Origin: Allopusillimonas lactea
Lineage (GTDB): Bacteria > Pseudomonadota > Gammaproteobacteria > Burkholderiales > Burkholderiaceae_B
Assembly: GCF_021653995.1 (NCBI RefSeq)
Contig: NZ_JAJJOZ010000001.1
Span: 434,001-498,000 of the forward strand
Direction of reading: 5' to 3'
DNA: 64,000 nt
Of this stretch, positions 17,417-26,520 are shown piece by piece. The first letter of the stretch is position 1. The number at the start of each line of letters is the position of its first letter. The notes below the pieces were generated by a model. That model had not been told where the DNA came from, made no database searches, and saw nothing but the letters and a program-made list of their open reading frames with translations. Made by a program: the position numbers and the translations under genes.

Positions 17417-19267
17417 ATGGCAGCCCGAATCGAAGACTATGCAATGCTCGGCAACTGTCGTACGGCCGCGCTGGTATCCAGGGCCGGGTCGATCGATTGG
17501 TTGTGTTTTCCACGCTTTGACAGCGCAGCGTGCTTCGCCGCGTTGCTTGGCTCGGCCGAAAACGGGCGATGGCAGATTGCGCCGTCGCAGCCTACAACCG
17601 AGATTCGGCGCAGCTATCATGACGGCACGCTGATTCTTGAAACCCGGTTCGTCACCGATGACGGTGAGGCGGCGCTGATCGATTTCATGCCTTCGACATT
17701 TCGGCATTCCAGCGTGGCCCGTATCGTAGTCGGCATACGCGGCACCGTTGCGTTCAGCATGGATCTGGCCATGCGCTTCGATTATGGGCACACCGTACCC
17801 TGGGTTGAGCATCACCGAGCCGAAACCCTGACTGCGGTGGCGGGGCCAGAGATGTTGATTTTGCGCACCCCGGTCAGTCTCAAGCCGCGCGCCAAGCACA
17901 CCACGTCGCGGTTCACGGTCACAGCGGGCGAACGCATCCCTTTTCTGTTGACACACCAGCCTTCGCACGAGCCGGTACCCGATCCCGTCGATGTCGAAGC
18001 GGCGCTCGACGAGACCACCTACTTCTGGCGAGAGTTTTCTGACCGCTGTCCTGATGTGGGCCAGTGGACCAACCTGGTCAAGCGTTCGCTCATAACGCTC
18101 AAGGCCTTGACCTATCGCCCTACGGGCGGCATTGTGGCCGCCGCCACAACCTCGCTGCCCGAGCATATCGGTGGCCCGCGCAACTGGGATTACCGCTATT
18201 GCTGGCTGCGCGACGCCACCATGACGCTGATGGCGTTCATGAAGCTGGGTTACTTCGATGAAGCCCATGCCTGGCGCGAATGGCTGGCCCGGTCTGTTGC
18301 GGGCCGCCCCGATCAAATGCAGATCATGTATGGCCTGGGTGGGGAGCGCAGGCTGCCCGAATACGAAATCCCCTGGTTGGCCGGCTACGAAGGGTCGCAG
18401 CCAGTGCGTGTCGGCAATGCTGCCGCCACGCAGCGCCAACTCGACATCTATGGTGAGGTGGCGGATGCGATGGAACAGGCGATCAAGGGCCACTTGCCCC
18501 GCCACCAGCGCATCGAGGCTATCGCCGAGGTTATTGTTCCGTTTCTGGAAAAGGCCTGGCGCCTGCCCGACGAAGGCATCTGGGAGATCCGCGCCGTTCA
18601 GCGCCACTTCACGCATTCCAAGGTAATGGCCTGGGTGGCCTTCGACCGCATCGCCATGGTGGCGGACGGCGTAGAGAACGGCCGTGAGTTTTCGGCCTAT
18701 TGCCGTCGCATCGCAGACGAGATTCACGCCGAGGTATGCCGCGAGGCTTACGATGAAACCTTGGGCAGTTTTGTGCAGTACTACGGCTCGCAGTTGCTCG
18801 ACGCCAGCCTGCTGCAGATCGCGCTGACGGGTTTTCTGCCGCCTGACGATCCGCGTGTTACGGGTACGGTGAAGGCGATCGAAAAGCGCCTGATGCGCGA
18901 CGGCCTGCTGCTGCGCTATGAAACCGAGCATGGCGTCGACGGCCTGCCGCCGGGCGAGGGCGCATTTCTGGTGTGTTCGTTCTGGTTGGCTGACGTCTAT
19001 GTGCTGCAGGGGCGCGATCACGACGCGCGTGCGTTGTTCGAGCGTCTGGCAGGGCTGTGTAATGACGTGGGGCTGCTTGCGGAACAGTACGATGTGGCTG
19101 ATCGGCGCATGCTGGGCAATTTCCCGCAGGCGTTCAGCCACGTCGGCATCATCAATACCGCGCTAAACTTGCACCGCGTCAAGGGCCCTGCCCAGGATCG
19201 CGCGAGCGGCGCGGTGCACGATGGCACCAGCGCCGCCCCGGCATTTGCGCCGTCCTCCGCCCAGTAG
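17417..19267 (+). CDS. Glycoside hydrolase family 15 protein (glucoamylase/trehalase-like)
   Basis: 616-aa cytoplasmic protein with an N-terminal beta-sandwich domain (about 1-220) and a C-terminal (alpha/alpha)6 barrel. 'IEDYAMLGNCRTAALVSRAGSIDWLCFP' is the conserved N-terminal block of bacterial GH15. 'GPRNWDYRYCWLRDAT' binds the substrate. The general acid Glu is expected in 'PDEGIWEIR' and the base Glu in 'LPPGEGAFLVCSFW'. Members hydrolyse maltooligosaccharides or trehalose; sequence alone does not settle which. The ATG at 17417 follows GTGGGGG. The C-terminal 30 residues are low-complexity. Confidence 0.9.
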   Translation: MAARIEDYAMLGNCRTAALVSRAGSIDWLCFPRFDSAACFAALLGSAENGRWQIAPSQPTTEIRRSYHDGTLILETRFVTDDGEAALIDFMPSTFRHSSVARIVVGIRGTVAFSMDLAMRFDYGHTVPWVEHHRAETLTAVAGPEMLILRTPVSLKPRAKHTTSRFTVTAGERIPFLLTHQPSHEPVPDPVDVEAALDETTYFWREFSDRCPDVGQWTNLVKRSLITLKALTYRPTGGIVAAATTSLPEHIGGPRNWDYRYCWLRDATMTLMAFMKLGYFDEAHAWREWLARSVAGRPDQMQIMYGLGGERRLPEYEIPWLAGYEGSQPVRVGNAAATQRQLDIYGEVADAMEQAIKGHLPRHQRIEAIAEVIVPFLEKAWRLPDEGIWEIRAVQRHFTHSKVMAWVAFDRIAMVADGVENGREFSAYCRRIADEIHAEVCREAYDETLGSFVQYYGSQLLDASLLQIALTGFLPPDDPRVTGTVKAIEKRLMRDGLLLRYETEHGVDGLPPGEGAFLVCSFWLADVYVLQGRDHDARALFERLAGLCNDVGLLAEQYDVADRRMLGNFPQAFSHVGIINTALNLHRVKGPAQDRASGAVHDGTSAAPAFAPSSAQ

Positions 19268-19315
19268 GCGGCCGCCTTTCGCCCTATATTACCAAGCAAG
19301 TGTCGTTGCTCTGTC

Positions 19316-19612
19316 ATGAAGAAGCTGTCAAGTGATCACAACCAGGAAACCATTGTTGCCCACGTGGTGGGCAGAGTGCAGGGGGTGGGCTTTCGCGCCG
19401 CCACGGTGCGGCAGGCGCATCTTACCGGCGTGCGCGGCTGGGTGCGCAACGGCCATGACGGTTCGGTCGAAGTGCTGATCCAGGGTACGCACGATCGCAT
19501 CGATCGTCTGCTGTCCTGGTTGCGCACCGGCCCGCCGGCCGCCCGGGTTACCGACGTGACGCACGAAGAAGTGCAGACTGAGCGTCGATACGACCGCTTT
19601 GAGCAGATCTGA
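19316..19612 (+). CDS. acyP: Acylphosphatase
   Basis: 98-aa ferredoxin-like small enzyme that hydrolyses carboxyl-phosphate bonds such as acetyl phosphate. 'GRVQGVGFRAATVRQA' contains the phosphate-binding loop with the catalytic Arg, and 'GVRGWVRNGHDGSVEVLIQG' contains the catalytic Asn. It lies 48 bp after the GH15 gene on the same strand and is convergent with the sulfide:quinone reductase gene. Confidence 0.95.
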   Translation: MKKLSSDHNQETIVAHVVGRVQGVGFRAATVRQAHLTGVRGWVRNGHDGSVEVLIQGTHDRIDRLLSWLRTGPPAARVTDVTHEEVQTERRYDRFEQI

Positions 19613-19693
19613 ATACGGCGGGCGATAGCAGTACCGCAGTACCCGTGCAAGCGTGATCGCCCATGGCAAGGCGCGGTGCGCCGCCGGTGCTGC

Positions 19694-21034
19694 TTACGCG
19701 CGGATGGCGGGCAGGCTCTCCGCGAAGGTTCGCTTGCGGTGCAGGGCGGGCACGGCCTTGCCGCGCAGCAACAGGTTCCAGTAGAACCATGGCAGCCAGG
19801 TTTTCTTCAGCGACCAGTACAGCCGACGCGGCTTGCGTGGGTCCAGCGGCAGGCTAGGCGTAATGCTGCCCCCGTAGCTGAACTCGGCGAGGAGCACTTT
19901 GCCAGCCGATGTGGTCAATGGGCAGGCTGCATAGCCATCATAAGCCGCCTCGAGCGACCTGCCGGCCAGTTGTGCGAGCAGGTTTGCCACGACAACCGGC
20001 ACCTGTGCCTTGACGGCTGCGGCCGTCTTGCTGTTAGGGGTCGAGGTGCAATCGCCCAGACCAAAAATATCCGTATGTGTTACGTGCCGCAGCGTAGCCG
20101 AGTCGACGTCCAGCCAGCCGGCGGCATTGCCTAGCGCGCTGTCGCGGATGAAACCGGGCGCGCGCTGGGGCGGCACCACGTGCAGAAGATCGAAGCGCAC
20201 AGTCTCGCGCCGCCGTTCGCCGTCGATGACCGTCTCGAAAACCGCCGCGCGCGCTGCGCCGTCCACGGCAACCAGTTCACGGTTCAGCACTGTGCGCGCG
20301 CCATAACTGGCGATGACCTCGTCCAGAGCGCGCGCATAAAAGGGCACGCCGAAAATTGCGCCTGCGGCCGTGTAGAAGGAAAGATCAGCCTTGACGCCGC
20401 GACGCCGTAGTGCGTCGGCCGCGAGATACAAGGCTTTCTGCGGAGCGCCTGCGCATTTGATGGGGGTGCCGGGCTGGGTGAAGATAGCGGTGCCGCCATT
20501 CAGGGCTTGCACGCATTTCCATGTATAGGGCGCCAGATCGTAGCGATAGTTGCTGGTAACACCATTGCGGCCGAGGGTTTCCTCCAGGCCGTCGATTGCG
20601 GCCCAGTCTAAGGTAATGCCCGCGGCGACCACCAGGGCGCGGTAGGCGATCCGCCGGCCATCGTTGAGCGCCACCGCGCGCTGCGCGGCGTCGATGGCGA
20701 CTACCTCGCCCTGCACCAGGGTGGCGCCCGGAGGGAGGACGCTGGCTGTGTCGCGGCGCGTATGCGCGGCTTGGTACTGACCGCCGCCCACCAGCGTCCA
20801 GGCGGGTTGATAATAATGCGACGCCGAAGGCTCGATCAGCGCGATGGACAATTGCGCATTGGCACGCCGCAGGCTCGCCGCAACAGAAACGCCGCCGGTT
20901 CCGGCGCCGATGACGACAACGTCAAAGGCGGCGGACACGGCGGCGGTGGATGAAGATGCATTCGCCAGGGCGGCGTTGCCGGAGGATATCGGCGATGCGG
21001 TTGCGGCGTAATCAGGAATGTGTGGGGTGCTCAT
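19694..21034 (-). CDS. Sulfide:quinone oxidoreductase, type II-like FAD flavoprotein
   Basis: 446-aa pyridine-nucleotide-disulfide-fold flavoprotein. 'VVVIGAGTGGVSVAASLRRA' is the FAD dinucleotide-binding motif. 'TPIKCAGAPQKALYL' and 'FGLGDCTSTPNSKTAAAVKAQ' carry the two cysteines at positions equivalent to the redox pair of type II (mitochondrial SQOR-like) enzymes. The C-terminal 'WSLKKTWLPWFYWNLLLRG' is an amphipathic membrane-associating segment. It probably oxidises sulfide and reduces quinone for detoxification. An N-terminal extension of about 35 Ser/Ala-rich residues is unusual. It lies downstream of tctA on the same strand with a 114-bp gap. Confidence 0.85.
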   Translation of the reverse strand: MSTPHIPDYAATASPISSGNAALANASSSTAAVSAAFDVVVIGAGTGGVSVAASLRRANAQLSIALIEPSASHYYQPAWTLVGGGQYQAAHTRRDTASVLPPGATLVQGEVVAIDAAQRAVALNDGRRIAYRALVVAAGITLDWAAIDGLEETLGRNGVTSNYRYDLAPYTWKCVQALNGGTAIFTQPGTPIKCAGAPQKALYLAADALRRRGVKADLSFYTAAGAIFGVPFYARALDEVIASYGARTVLNRELVAVDGAARAAVFETVIDGERRRETVRFDLLHVVPPQRAPGFIRDSALGNAAGWLDVDSATLRHVTHTDIFGLGDCTSTPNSKTAAAVKAQVPVVVANLLAQLAGRSLEAAYDGYAACPLTTSAGKVLLAEFSYGGSITPSLPLDPRKPRRLYWSLKKTWLPWFYWNLLLRGKAVPALHRKRTFAESLPAIRA

Positions 21035-21148
21035 GCTGCGGCTCAGAAGGCAGTGGAAACGACGGCGGCTCTCACCGCTGCGGATACCTGCATTCTAAGG
21101 CGGCGGCCGCACACCCGAACGACACAATGGATATTTGCTTATTGCCGC

Positions 21149-22654
21149 TCACTCTTCCTCGACGAAGGCTTCTTCGCGCTTCTTCTTGACCGAAGGCAGC
21201 GCAACCAGGATGACCAGAGCCAATGCCATGGCCAGCAGCGTCAGCGACAGCGGACGGGTGACAAAGGTGGCATAGTCGCCACGCGCCAGCAACAGCGCTC
21301 GTCGGAAGTTTTCTTCCATCATGGGCCCCAGCACCAGGCCCAGCAGCAGCGGCGCGCCTTCGCACCTGAGCTTGGCCCACACGTAGCCGATGAGGCCGAA
21401 TGCGGCGGTCATCCAGATATCGAACACGTTGTAGTTCAGCGAATACACACCGATCGTGCAGAACACCAGAATGGCCGGGAACAGGATGCGGTAGGGCACG
21501 CGCAGCAACTTGACCCACAGACCCACCAGCGGCAGGTTCAGGACGATCAACATCAGGTTGCCAACCCACATTGAGACGATCAGGCCCCAGAACAGATCAG
21601 GGTGGCTGGTCATCACCTGGGGGCCAGGCTGGATATTGTGGATCGTCATCGCACCGATCATCAGTGCCGTCACGGCGTTGCCGGGGATACCCAGCGTGAG
21701 CAGCGGGATAAAGGACGTCTGCGCCGCCGCGTTGTTGGCCGACTCGGGGCCTGCCAGGCCGGCGGGATGGCCCTTGCCAAAACGCTCGGGTTGCTTGGCG
21801 ATTTTCTTTTCAAGCGTGTAGGACGCAAACGAGGAGAGCACTGCACCGCCGCCGGGCAGGATGCCCAGCGCAGAGCCGAGCGCAGTGCCGCGCACACATG
21901 CGGGCCAGGCTTCCTTGAACTCCGTCTTGTTCGGGTACAGCGAACCGACCTTGTCGGTGATATCCACGCGCTGGTCGCGCAATTCCAGGTTGGTCATGAT
22001 TTCGGAGAAGCCGAAAACGCCCATGGCAACCACGGCGAAGTCGATACCATCTTGCAGTTCGGGGATGCCGAAGTCGAAACGGGCCACCCCGGAGTTGACA
22101 TCGGTGCCGATCATGCCCAGCAGCAGGCCCAGCAGAATCATGCAGATGGCCTTGGGCAGCGAGCCCGAAGCCAGCACCACGGCACCGATCAAGCCCAGCA
22201 CCATCAGCGAGAAGTATTCGGCGGGGCCAAACTTAAAGGCCAGCTCGGCCAGCGGGGGCGCAAAACCGGCAATCACCAGCGTTGCCACGCAGCCCGCGAA
22301 GAACGAACCCAGCGCCGCAATGGCCAGGGCTGCGCCCGCGCGGCCGTTGCGGGCCATCTGGTGGCCGTCCAGCACGGTAACCACGGCCGAGGTTTCACCG
22401 GGCAGCGCGACCAGGATAGCTGTGGTCGAGCCCCCATACTGTGCGCCGTAATAGATGCCGGCTAGCATGATCAGGCCTGCCACGGGCGGCAGCACATAAG
22501 TGATGGGCAGCAGCATGGCAATGGTGGGCACGGGCCCGATGCCGGGCAGCACCCCGATCAAGGTGCCCAGCAGACAGCCAAGCAGGCAGTAGGCGATGTT
22601 CTGCATCGACAGCGCCACGGAAGCGCCCAGCGCCAAGTGTTCAAACAGTTCCAT
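21149..22654 (-). CDS. tctA: TctA, large permease subunit of a tripartite tricarboxylate transporter
   Basis: 501-aa inner-membrane protein with about 11-12 hydrophobic segments. 'LLGCLLGTLIGVLPGIGPVPTIAMLLP' near the N-terminus and 'ALGSALGILPGGGAVLSSFASY' in the middle are the two symmetric Gly/Pro-rich motifs of TctA. 'GIYYGAQYGGSTTAILVALPGE' is also diagnostic. With TctB and an extracytoplasmic TctC/Bug protein, the system imports carboxylates such as citrate, driven by an ion gradient. It is 23 bp downstream of tctB. No tctC-like gene is present in this window. Confidence 0.95.
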   Translation of the reverse strand: MELFEHLALGASVALSMQNIAYCLLGCLLGTLIGVLPGIGPVPTIAMLLPITYVLPPVAGLIMLAGIYYGAQYGGSTTAILVALPGETSAVVTVLDGHQMARNGRAGAALAIAALGSFFAGCVATLVIAGFAPPLAELAFKFGPAEYFSLMVLGLIGAVVLASGSLPKAICMILLGLLLGMIGTDVNSGVARFDFGIPELQDGIDFAVVAMGVFGFSEIMTNLELRDQRVDITDKVGSLYPNKTEFKEAWPACVRGTALGSALGILPGGGAVLSSFASYTLEKKIAKQPERFGKGHPAGLAGPESANNAAAQTSFIPLLTLGIPGNAVTALMIGAMTIHNIQPGPQVMTSHPDLFWGLIVSMWVGNLMLIVLNLPLVGLWVKLLRVPYRILFPAILVFCTIGVYSLNYNVFDIWMTAAFGLIGYVWAKLRCEGAPLLLGLVLGPMMEENFRRALLLARGDYATFVTRPLSLTLLAMALALVILVALPSVKKKREEAFVEEE

Positions 22655-22677
22655 GATTCAATTCCTTAAGGCGCCGA

Positions 22678-23139
22678 TCAGTTGCCGATGAAGCTGGGCC
22701 ACAGCGGGAAAATAAGCCCCAGGCCCTTGATGAAGGCGAGCCAGGAGAAAAGGACGAGGAACAGGCCGTTGGCGGCGGCGACCTTCCAGTTGAAGACGTG
22801 GCTGGCCATGCTGCTCAGGAATACCAGCAGGAACACCGAGATATAGACCCCCAGGAAGTTGAGCGCCAGGCCAGTCAGCGCGACGGAGCCAATGATGATG
22901 AAGACAATGTTGAAATCGAACTTTTCGACCTCGACCTTTTCAGCCTTGGCCGACAGGCCGCTCAGGGCCACGCCTGCACCGAGAATAGCCATCAACATGC
23001 CCAGCCAGAACGGGAAATAGCCCGGCCCCATGCGTGCCGCGGTACCCATGGAATACTGGGTGGCGCCCGCGGCAAAGCCCAACCCTACGACAAGGAACAT
23101 TACGCCAGACCAGAAGTCCTGCTTGTTTCTGATTTTCAC
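22678..23139 (-). CDS. tctB: TctB, small permease subunit of a tripartite tricarboxylate transporter
   Basis: 153-aa inner-membrane protein with four hydrophobic segments. It begins MKIRNKQDFWSGVMFLVVGLGFA, and 'YSMGTAARMGPGYFPFWLGMLM' is the TctB hallmark. It forms the membrane complex with TctA encoded just downstream. The promoter should lie in 23140-23346, which contains an 18-bp palindrome and heptamer repeats suited to a response regulator. The histidine kinase gene ends upstream in the same direction. Confidence 0.92.
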   Translation of the reverse strand: MKIRNKQDFWSGVMFLVVGLGFAAGATQYSMGTAARMGPGYFPFWLGMLMAILGAGVALSGLSAKAEKVEVEKFDFNIVFIIIGSVALTGLALNFLGVYISVFLLVFLSSMASHVFNWKVAAANGLFLVLFSWLAFIKGLGLIFPLWPSFIGN

Positions 23140-23261
23140 ATTGTCTCCACACGTGAACGGAATGACGGTGGAAGCGCGAATTGCATGCGCGCGCCTCGGA
23201 ACCGTCCGAAAAAGGAAGAAGGAATGATAGGAGAGAAGACGACGGCGTAACCGGCGCGCGG

Positions 23262-23289
23262 ATTACCGGAACATTACCGATCGGTAATG
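23262..23289. promoter_or_regulatory. Palindrome and direct repeats upstream of tctB (candidate response-regulator operator)
   Basis: CATTACCGATCGGTAATG at 23272-23289 is a perfect 18-bp palindrome. The heptamer ATTACCG occurs at 23262-23268 and 23273-23279, 11 bp apart, and inverted at 23282-23288. An 11-bp step between half-sites on the same face of the helix is usual for OmpR/PhoB-type regulators. One such regulator is encoded 1.5 kb upstream in the same direction. Confidence 0.55.
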
Positions 23290-23346
23290 CATAAGGAGAA
23301 GGATGGGCGCCTGATGGTGCCCGGCACCTTGTGTGCGCCGCGACGC

Positions 23347-24825
23347 TTAGCCTTGCGAAATGGGAAGATCGACGCGCACGCGCAGGCCCGGCCGCGCATC
23401 TTCGAAGACAATGATGCCGTCGTGCAGCGACACAATGGCTCGCACTGAGGCGAGGCCCAGGCCGAAACCTGGGGCATCGGGATCGATGCGGTAAAAGCGC
23501 TCGCCAAGATGCGGCATGTGGCGCGCGTTGACGCCCGGTCCGTTGTCTTCGACGGCCAGGCGCACTACGCCGTCCACGCGCTCGCAGTGGATGACGATGC
23601 GGGCGCCATCACCCGCGTATTTGATCGCATTCTCGACCAAGTTGACGATCACGCCAGCCAACAGGTCGGGGTCGGCCCACACCAGCGGGGCGAGCACCGG
23701 GGCGGCGAGCGGTGCGTCGGGCGTGTCGTCGTCGCGAAGATCGTGTACCGACGCATTTTGCCCGCGGCCCAGCACGATACCGCGTTCAGCCGCGAGCGGC
23801 TCGTATAGATCAATAACGTCATCTACGATGTGGTCCAGCCTGACTTGCTGGAATGATTGACGGCGCACGCCCGATTCAGTTTCGGCGATCAGCAGCAGTT
23901 TTTCGGCGACGGTGATCATATCGAGGATCTCGCGCCGGGCATTTGCGATGGCTTGGGAGGCCGCTGTATCAGCGCCCATGCGCGCCTGTGCGGCGTCCAG
24001 GCGCGCCAGCACGCGCATCAAGGGTGTGCGCACGTTGTGGGCGATGGAGTCTGACACGTTGCGTACGCCTTGCATCAACGCTTCAATGTCGTCGAGCATC
24101 TGGTTGATGTCGCCCCGCAGCCCTGAGAACTCGTCTGTTTCGGGGCTGCCAGGTACGCGCCGGTTTAGCTCGCCAGTGCCCACCCGGCGTGCGGTATCCC
24201 GGATATCCTGCACCCGCCACATCAGCGCCACGCGAAAGATGTACGTACCCGCCATGACGAGGATGATCGCGATGGCGGTTGTTGCCAGCATGGCCTGGCC
24301 AATCAAGTGTTTGATCTCCTGCAATTCATAGGTGTCGCGCCCCACCACCAGCGTCCAGCCGTTGTCCAGCGTCACGGCGCGCAGATAACCGCGATCGGGA
24401 TGGCCATTGCGGCTGACGCGGATGGGTGAACTGGCGAGCTTATCCAAGCGAGCCGGGTCGGCGTCGAATGGATCGATATTGCCGACCAGTTTGGCGCCGC
24501 TTGTATCCATGAGCAGATACATTTCGACGTCGACGTCGGCATTGTCGGAAAGCAGGGTGCGGACGGTATCAATAAGCGCCGCACCGCCTTCCTGCTGGTA
24601 CTGGACAACCAGGCGGCCGGCGTCGAGCGCGGTCTGGCGCGCAACGCGGGCCTGCAGCAGATTCACGATCTGTAGATAGACGAAGAACAGCACCACAATA
24701 GCGGTGACCACCGCCAGCAGGCTGTAGTTGAAGGTGAGCCGGAATGAAACCGAGCTCCAGAGCCGCCGCCAGCTTGCATCCAGGCGCGCCAGCAGGCTCC
24801 CTGCCCATATACGCACGGACATCAT
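23347..24825 (-). CDS. Sensor histidine kinase (TctE-type, controls tctBA by position)
   Basis: 492-aa inner-membrane kinase. It has a membrane helix at about 27-55, a periplasmic sensor region (about 56-185), a second helix (about 190-212), then HAMP, HisKA and HATPase_c domains. The H-box reads 'SIAHNVRTPLMRV', with Asn where the family usually has Asp or Glu after the phospho-His. The ATPase motifs are 'VIVNLVENAIKYA' (N), 'VEDNGPGV' (G1), 'RFYRIDPD' (F) and 'GFGLGLASV' (G2), so catalysis looks intact. The ATG overlaps the response-regulator stop (ATGA). Confidence 0.88.
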   Translation of the reverse strand: MMSVRIWAGSLLARLDASWRRLWSSVSFRLTFNYSLLAVVTAIVVLFFVYLQIVNLLQARVARQTALDAGRLVVQYQQEGGAALIDTVRTLLSDNADVDVEMYLLMDTSGAKLVGNIDPFDADPARLDKLASSPIRVSRNGHPDRGYLRAVTLDNGWTLVVGRDTYELQEIKHLIGQAMLATTAIAIILVMAGTYIFRVALMWRVQDIRDTARRVGTGELNRRVPGSPETDEFSGLRGDINQMLDDIEALMQGVRNVSDSIAHNVRTPLMRVLARLDAAQARMGADTAASQAIANARREILDMITVAEKLLLIAETESGVRRQSFQQVRLDHIVDDVIDLYEPLAAERGIVLGRGQNASVHDLRDDDTPDAPLAAPVLAPLVWADPDLLAGVIVNLVENAIKYAGDGARIVIHCERVDGVVRLAVEDNGPGVNARHMPHLGERFYRIDPDAPGFGLGLASVRAIVSLHDGIIVFEDARPGLRVRVDLPISQG

Positions 24826-25538
24826 GTGTCGGCGCGCGTGGCGCCGGGAGGCTGATCGCGGGCCGTGAGCATATAGCCGGCGCCGCGTACCGTGTGAATC
24901 AACCAGGGCGGGGCATGGCTACCATCAATTTTCTGGCGCAGCCGGCTGATGGCGGCGTCAATGACATTGGTTTGTGGGTCGAACTGGTAGCCCCAGACCG
25001 AGCCCAGCAGCATCGCCCGTGTGAGCGTCTGGTCGGGGTGGGTCATCATGTACGACAGCAGCCGGTATTCGCGCGGCTGCAGCGGGATGACCTTCCCGAC
25101 GCGCGTGGCCCGCGGCACGGTTAGATCCAGCCGCAGATCGGCATACTCGAGTATCCGGTTGCTGTCGTCGCTTTGGGTGCGGCGTATCAGCGCCTCTGTG
25201 CGTGCCAGCAATTCCATCAGCGCAAAGGGCTTGACCAGATAGTCGTCGCCGCCAGCCTTCAGGCCGCGTACGCGTTCATCGAGCGTAGTAAGGGCGCTGA
25301 GCACCAGTACGGGCACCTTCTTGCCGAGGCCGCGCAAGGTGGTGAGTATGGACAGGCCGTCGACCTGGTCGGGCAGCATGCGGTCAAGGATGATGACGTC
25401 CCATTGGCCCGATACGGCTTTCTGCAGCCCCTCAACGCCGTCATAGCAAACCACCGCGTGATGGCCGAGCTGGCGAAAGCCATCGGCCACATAGTGCGCA
25501 TTGTCGCGATCGTCTTCGATAATCAGGCAATTCCACAT
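24822..25538 (-). CDS. OmpR-family response regulator (TctD-type)
   Basis: 238-aa regulator. The receiver domain has acidic pocket 'IIEDD', phospho-acceptor in 'VIILDRMLP', switch 'LSALTTL' and Lys in 'DYLVKPF'. The C-terminal winged helix ends 'ISRLRQKIDG...WLIHTVRGAGYML'. I start it at 25538 (MWNCLIIEDD), preceded by AAAGGGA; the frame extends upstream without homology. It precedes the kinase, with which it overlaps, and tctBA follows on the same strand. Regulation of that carboxylate transporter is therefore the likely role. Confidence 0.9.
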   Translation of the reverse strand: MWNCLIIEDDRDNAHYVADGFRQLGHHAVVCYDGVEGLQKAVSGQWDVIILDRMLPDQVDGLSILTTLRGLGKKVPVLVLSALTTLDERVRGLKAGGDDYLVKPFALMELLARTEALIRRTQSDDSNRILEYADLRLDLTVPRATRVGKVIPLQPREYRLLSYMMTHPDQTLTRAMLLGSVWGYQFDPQTNVIDAAISRLRQKIDGSHAPPWLIHTVRGAGYMLTARDQPPGATRADT

Positions 25539-25594
25539 GCATAATCCCTTTGGCGTGCCGGCGCGCCCCGTGGCCGCCACCATCCCCGGGGATT

Positions 25595-26239
25595 TTAGCC
25601 TCTACCCGTCAGTATCTGTTCTACCTCTCTGTCGGTGGTCTGGGTAAACCTGTCGTACCACAGCCCTACCGCGCGGAACTGCGCCGGACAAGCCAGGCAG
25701 ACCATATCGTCGGCACGCCCGGCAAGGTCTTCGCGGGCGTCGGCTGAACCGACCGGCGCTGCAACGACAACGCGAACGGCGCCCAGTTTGCGGGCCGCGA
25801 CGATAGCGGCCCGCATAGTGGCTCCGGTGGCCAAGCCGTCATCGACGAGAATCACGGTTCTGCCCTGCAAGTCCAGGGGAGGGCGGCCTGCGCGGTAGGC
25901 GAGTTCGCGGCGCTCGAGTTCGCGTTGTTCCATGGTGCGCACGCGCTCAAGCGTCTGTGCGCCGATGCCCATCAACCGCGTAACCTGCTCGTCCACCACG
26001 CAGACATCACCCGTGGCGATCGCACCCATGGCAAATTCTTTGTCGCCGGGCACGCCCAGCTTGCGTACCAGAAGCACATCCAGCGGCGCATCCAGGAGGC
26101 GGGCGACTTCAGCGGCTACCGGGACGCCGCCGCGCGGCAGCCCCAGCACCAGCACGTTGGGCTGTTGGCCGTAGTTCGGACGCAGGGCTTCGCCCAACGC
26201 CCGGCCGGCGTCACGGCGATCGTGGTAGAGCGGTTTCAT
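25595..26239 (-). CDS. Phosphoribosyltransferase-domain protein
   Basis: 214-aa protein of the type I PRTase fold. 'VLVLGLPRGGVPVAAEVARLL' and 'LVRKLGVPGDKEFAMGAIATG' are the N-terminal blocks of the small stand-alone PRTase family often annotated as 'phosphoribosyltransferase'. 'RTVILVDDGLATGATMRAA' is the PRPP-binding loop. The nucleobase specificity is unknown, and members often sit near hydrolases or stress genes. It ends 56 bp downstream of the response-regulator start, on the same strand. Confidence 0.88.
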   Translation of the reverse strand: MKPLYHDRRDAGRALGEALRPNYGQQPNVLVLGLPRGGVPVAAEVARLLDAPLDVLLVRKLGVPGDKEFAMGAIATGDVCVVDEQVTRLMGIGAQTLERVRTMEQRELERRELAYRAGRPPLDLQGRTVILVDDGLATGATMRAAIVAARKLGAVRVVVAAPVGSADAREDLAGRADDMVCLACPAQFRAVGLWYDRFTQTTDREVEQILTGRG

Positions 26240-26520
26240 GATCAGGCGGATGGAGAGCTAAAAGGCTTATCGTCATTTGCCAGCAATTTCGGGGCCAGAC
26301 ATAGTAGCCGCCCAGCATGGCCCGCCACGGATACCCTGCACGATGGCGATCAGCGTCTGGTCACTGTGGCAAGCGGAGAGTGAGCAAAGGACAGGCCCAC
26401 AGGCGCGCGCTGGCGCAAGGCTGGATATAATGCTGGATTCGGCCTTTGCACGGGTAAACCCTTGGCGCGGCCAGCCCAACCCTATTTTGATTCCTACGCG
26501 CCTCGCGGGCGCCGCCTACC

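Noticed and set aside
17390..19141. 583-codon open frame antisense to the GH15 gene
   Set aside because: Composition is Arg/Gln/His-rich as expected of a shadow frame, and the GH15 gene is convincing.
21602..22465. 287-codon open frame antisense to tctA
   Set aside because: His/Gln/Arg-rich translation typical of an antisense shadow of a membrane protein.
26426..26431. TATAAT upstream of the amino-acid binding-protein gene
   Set aside because: A good -10 hexamer but no -35 at suitable spacing, so not listed as a promoter.
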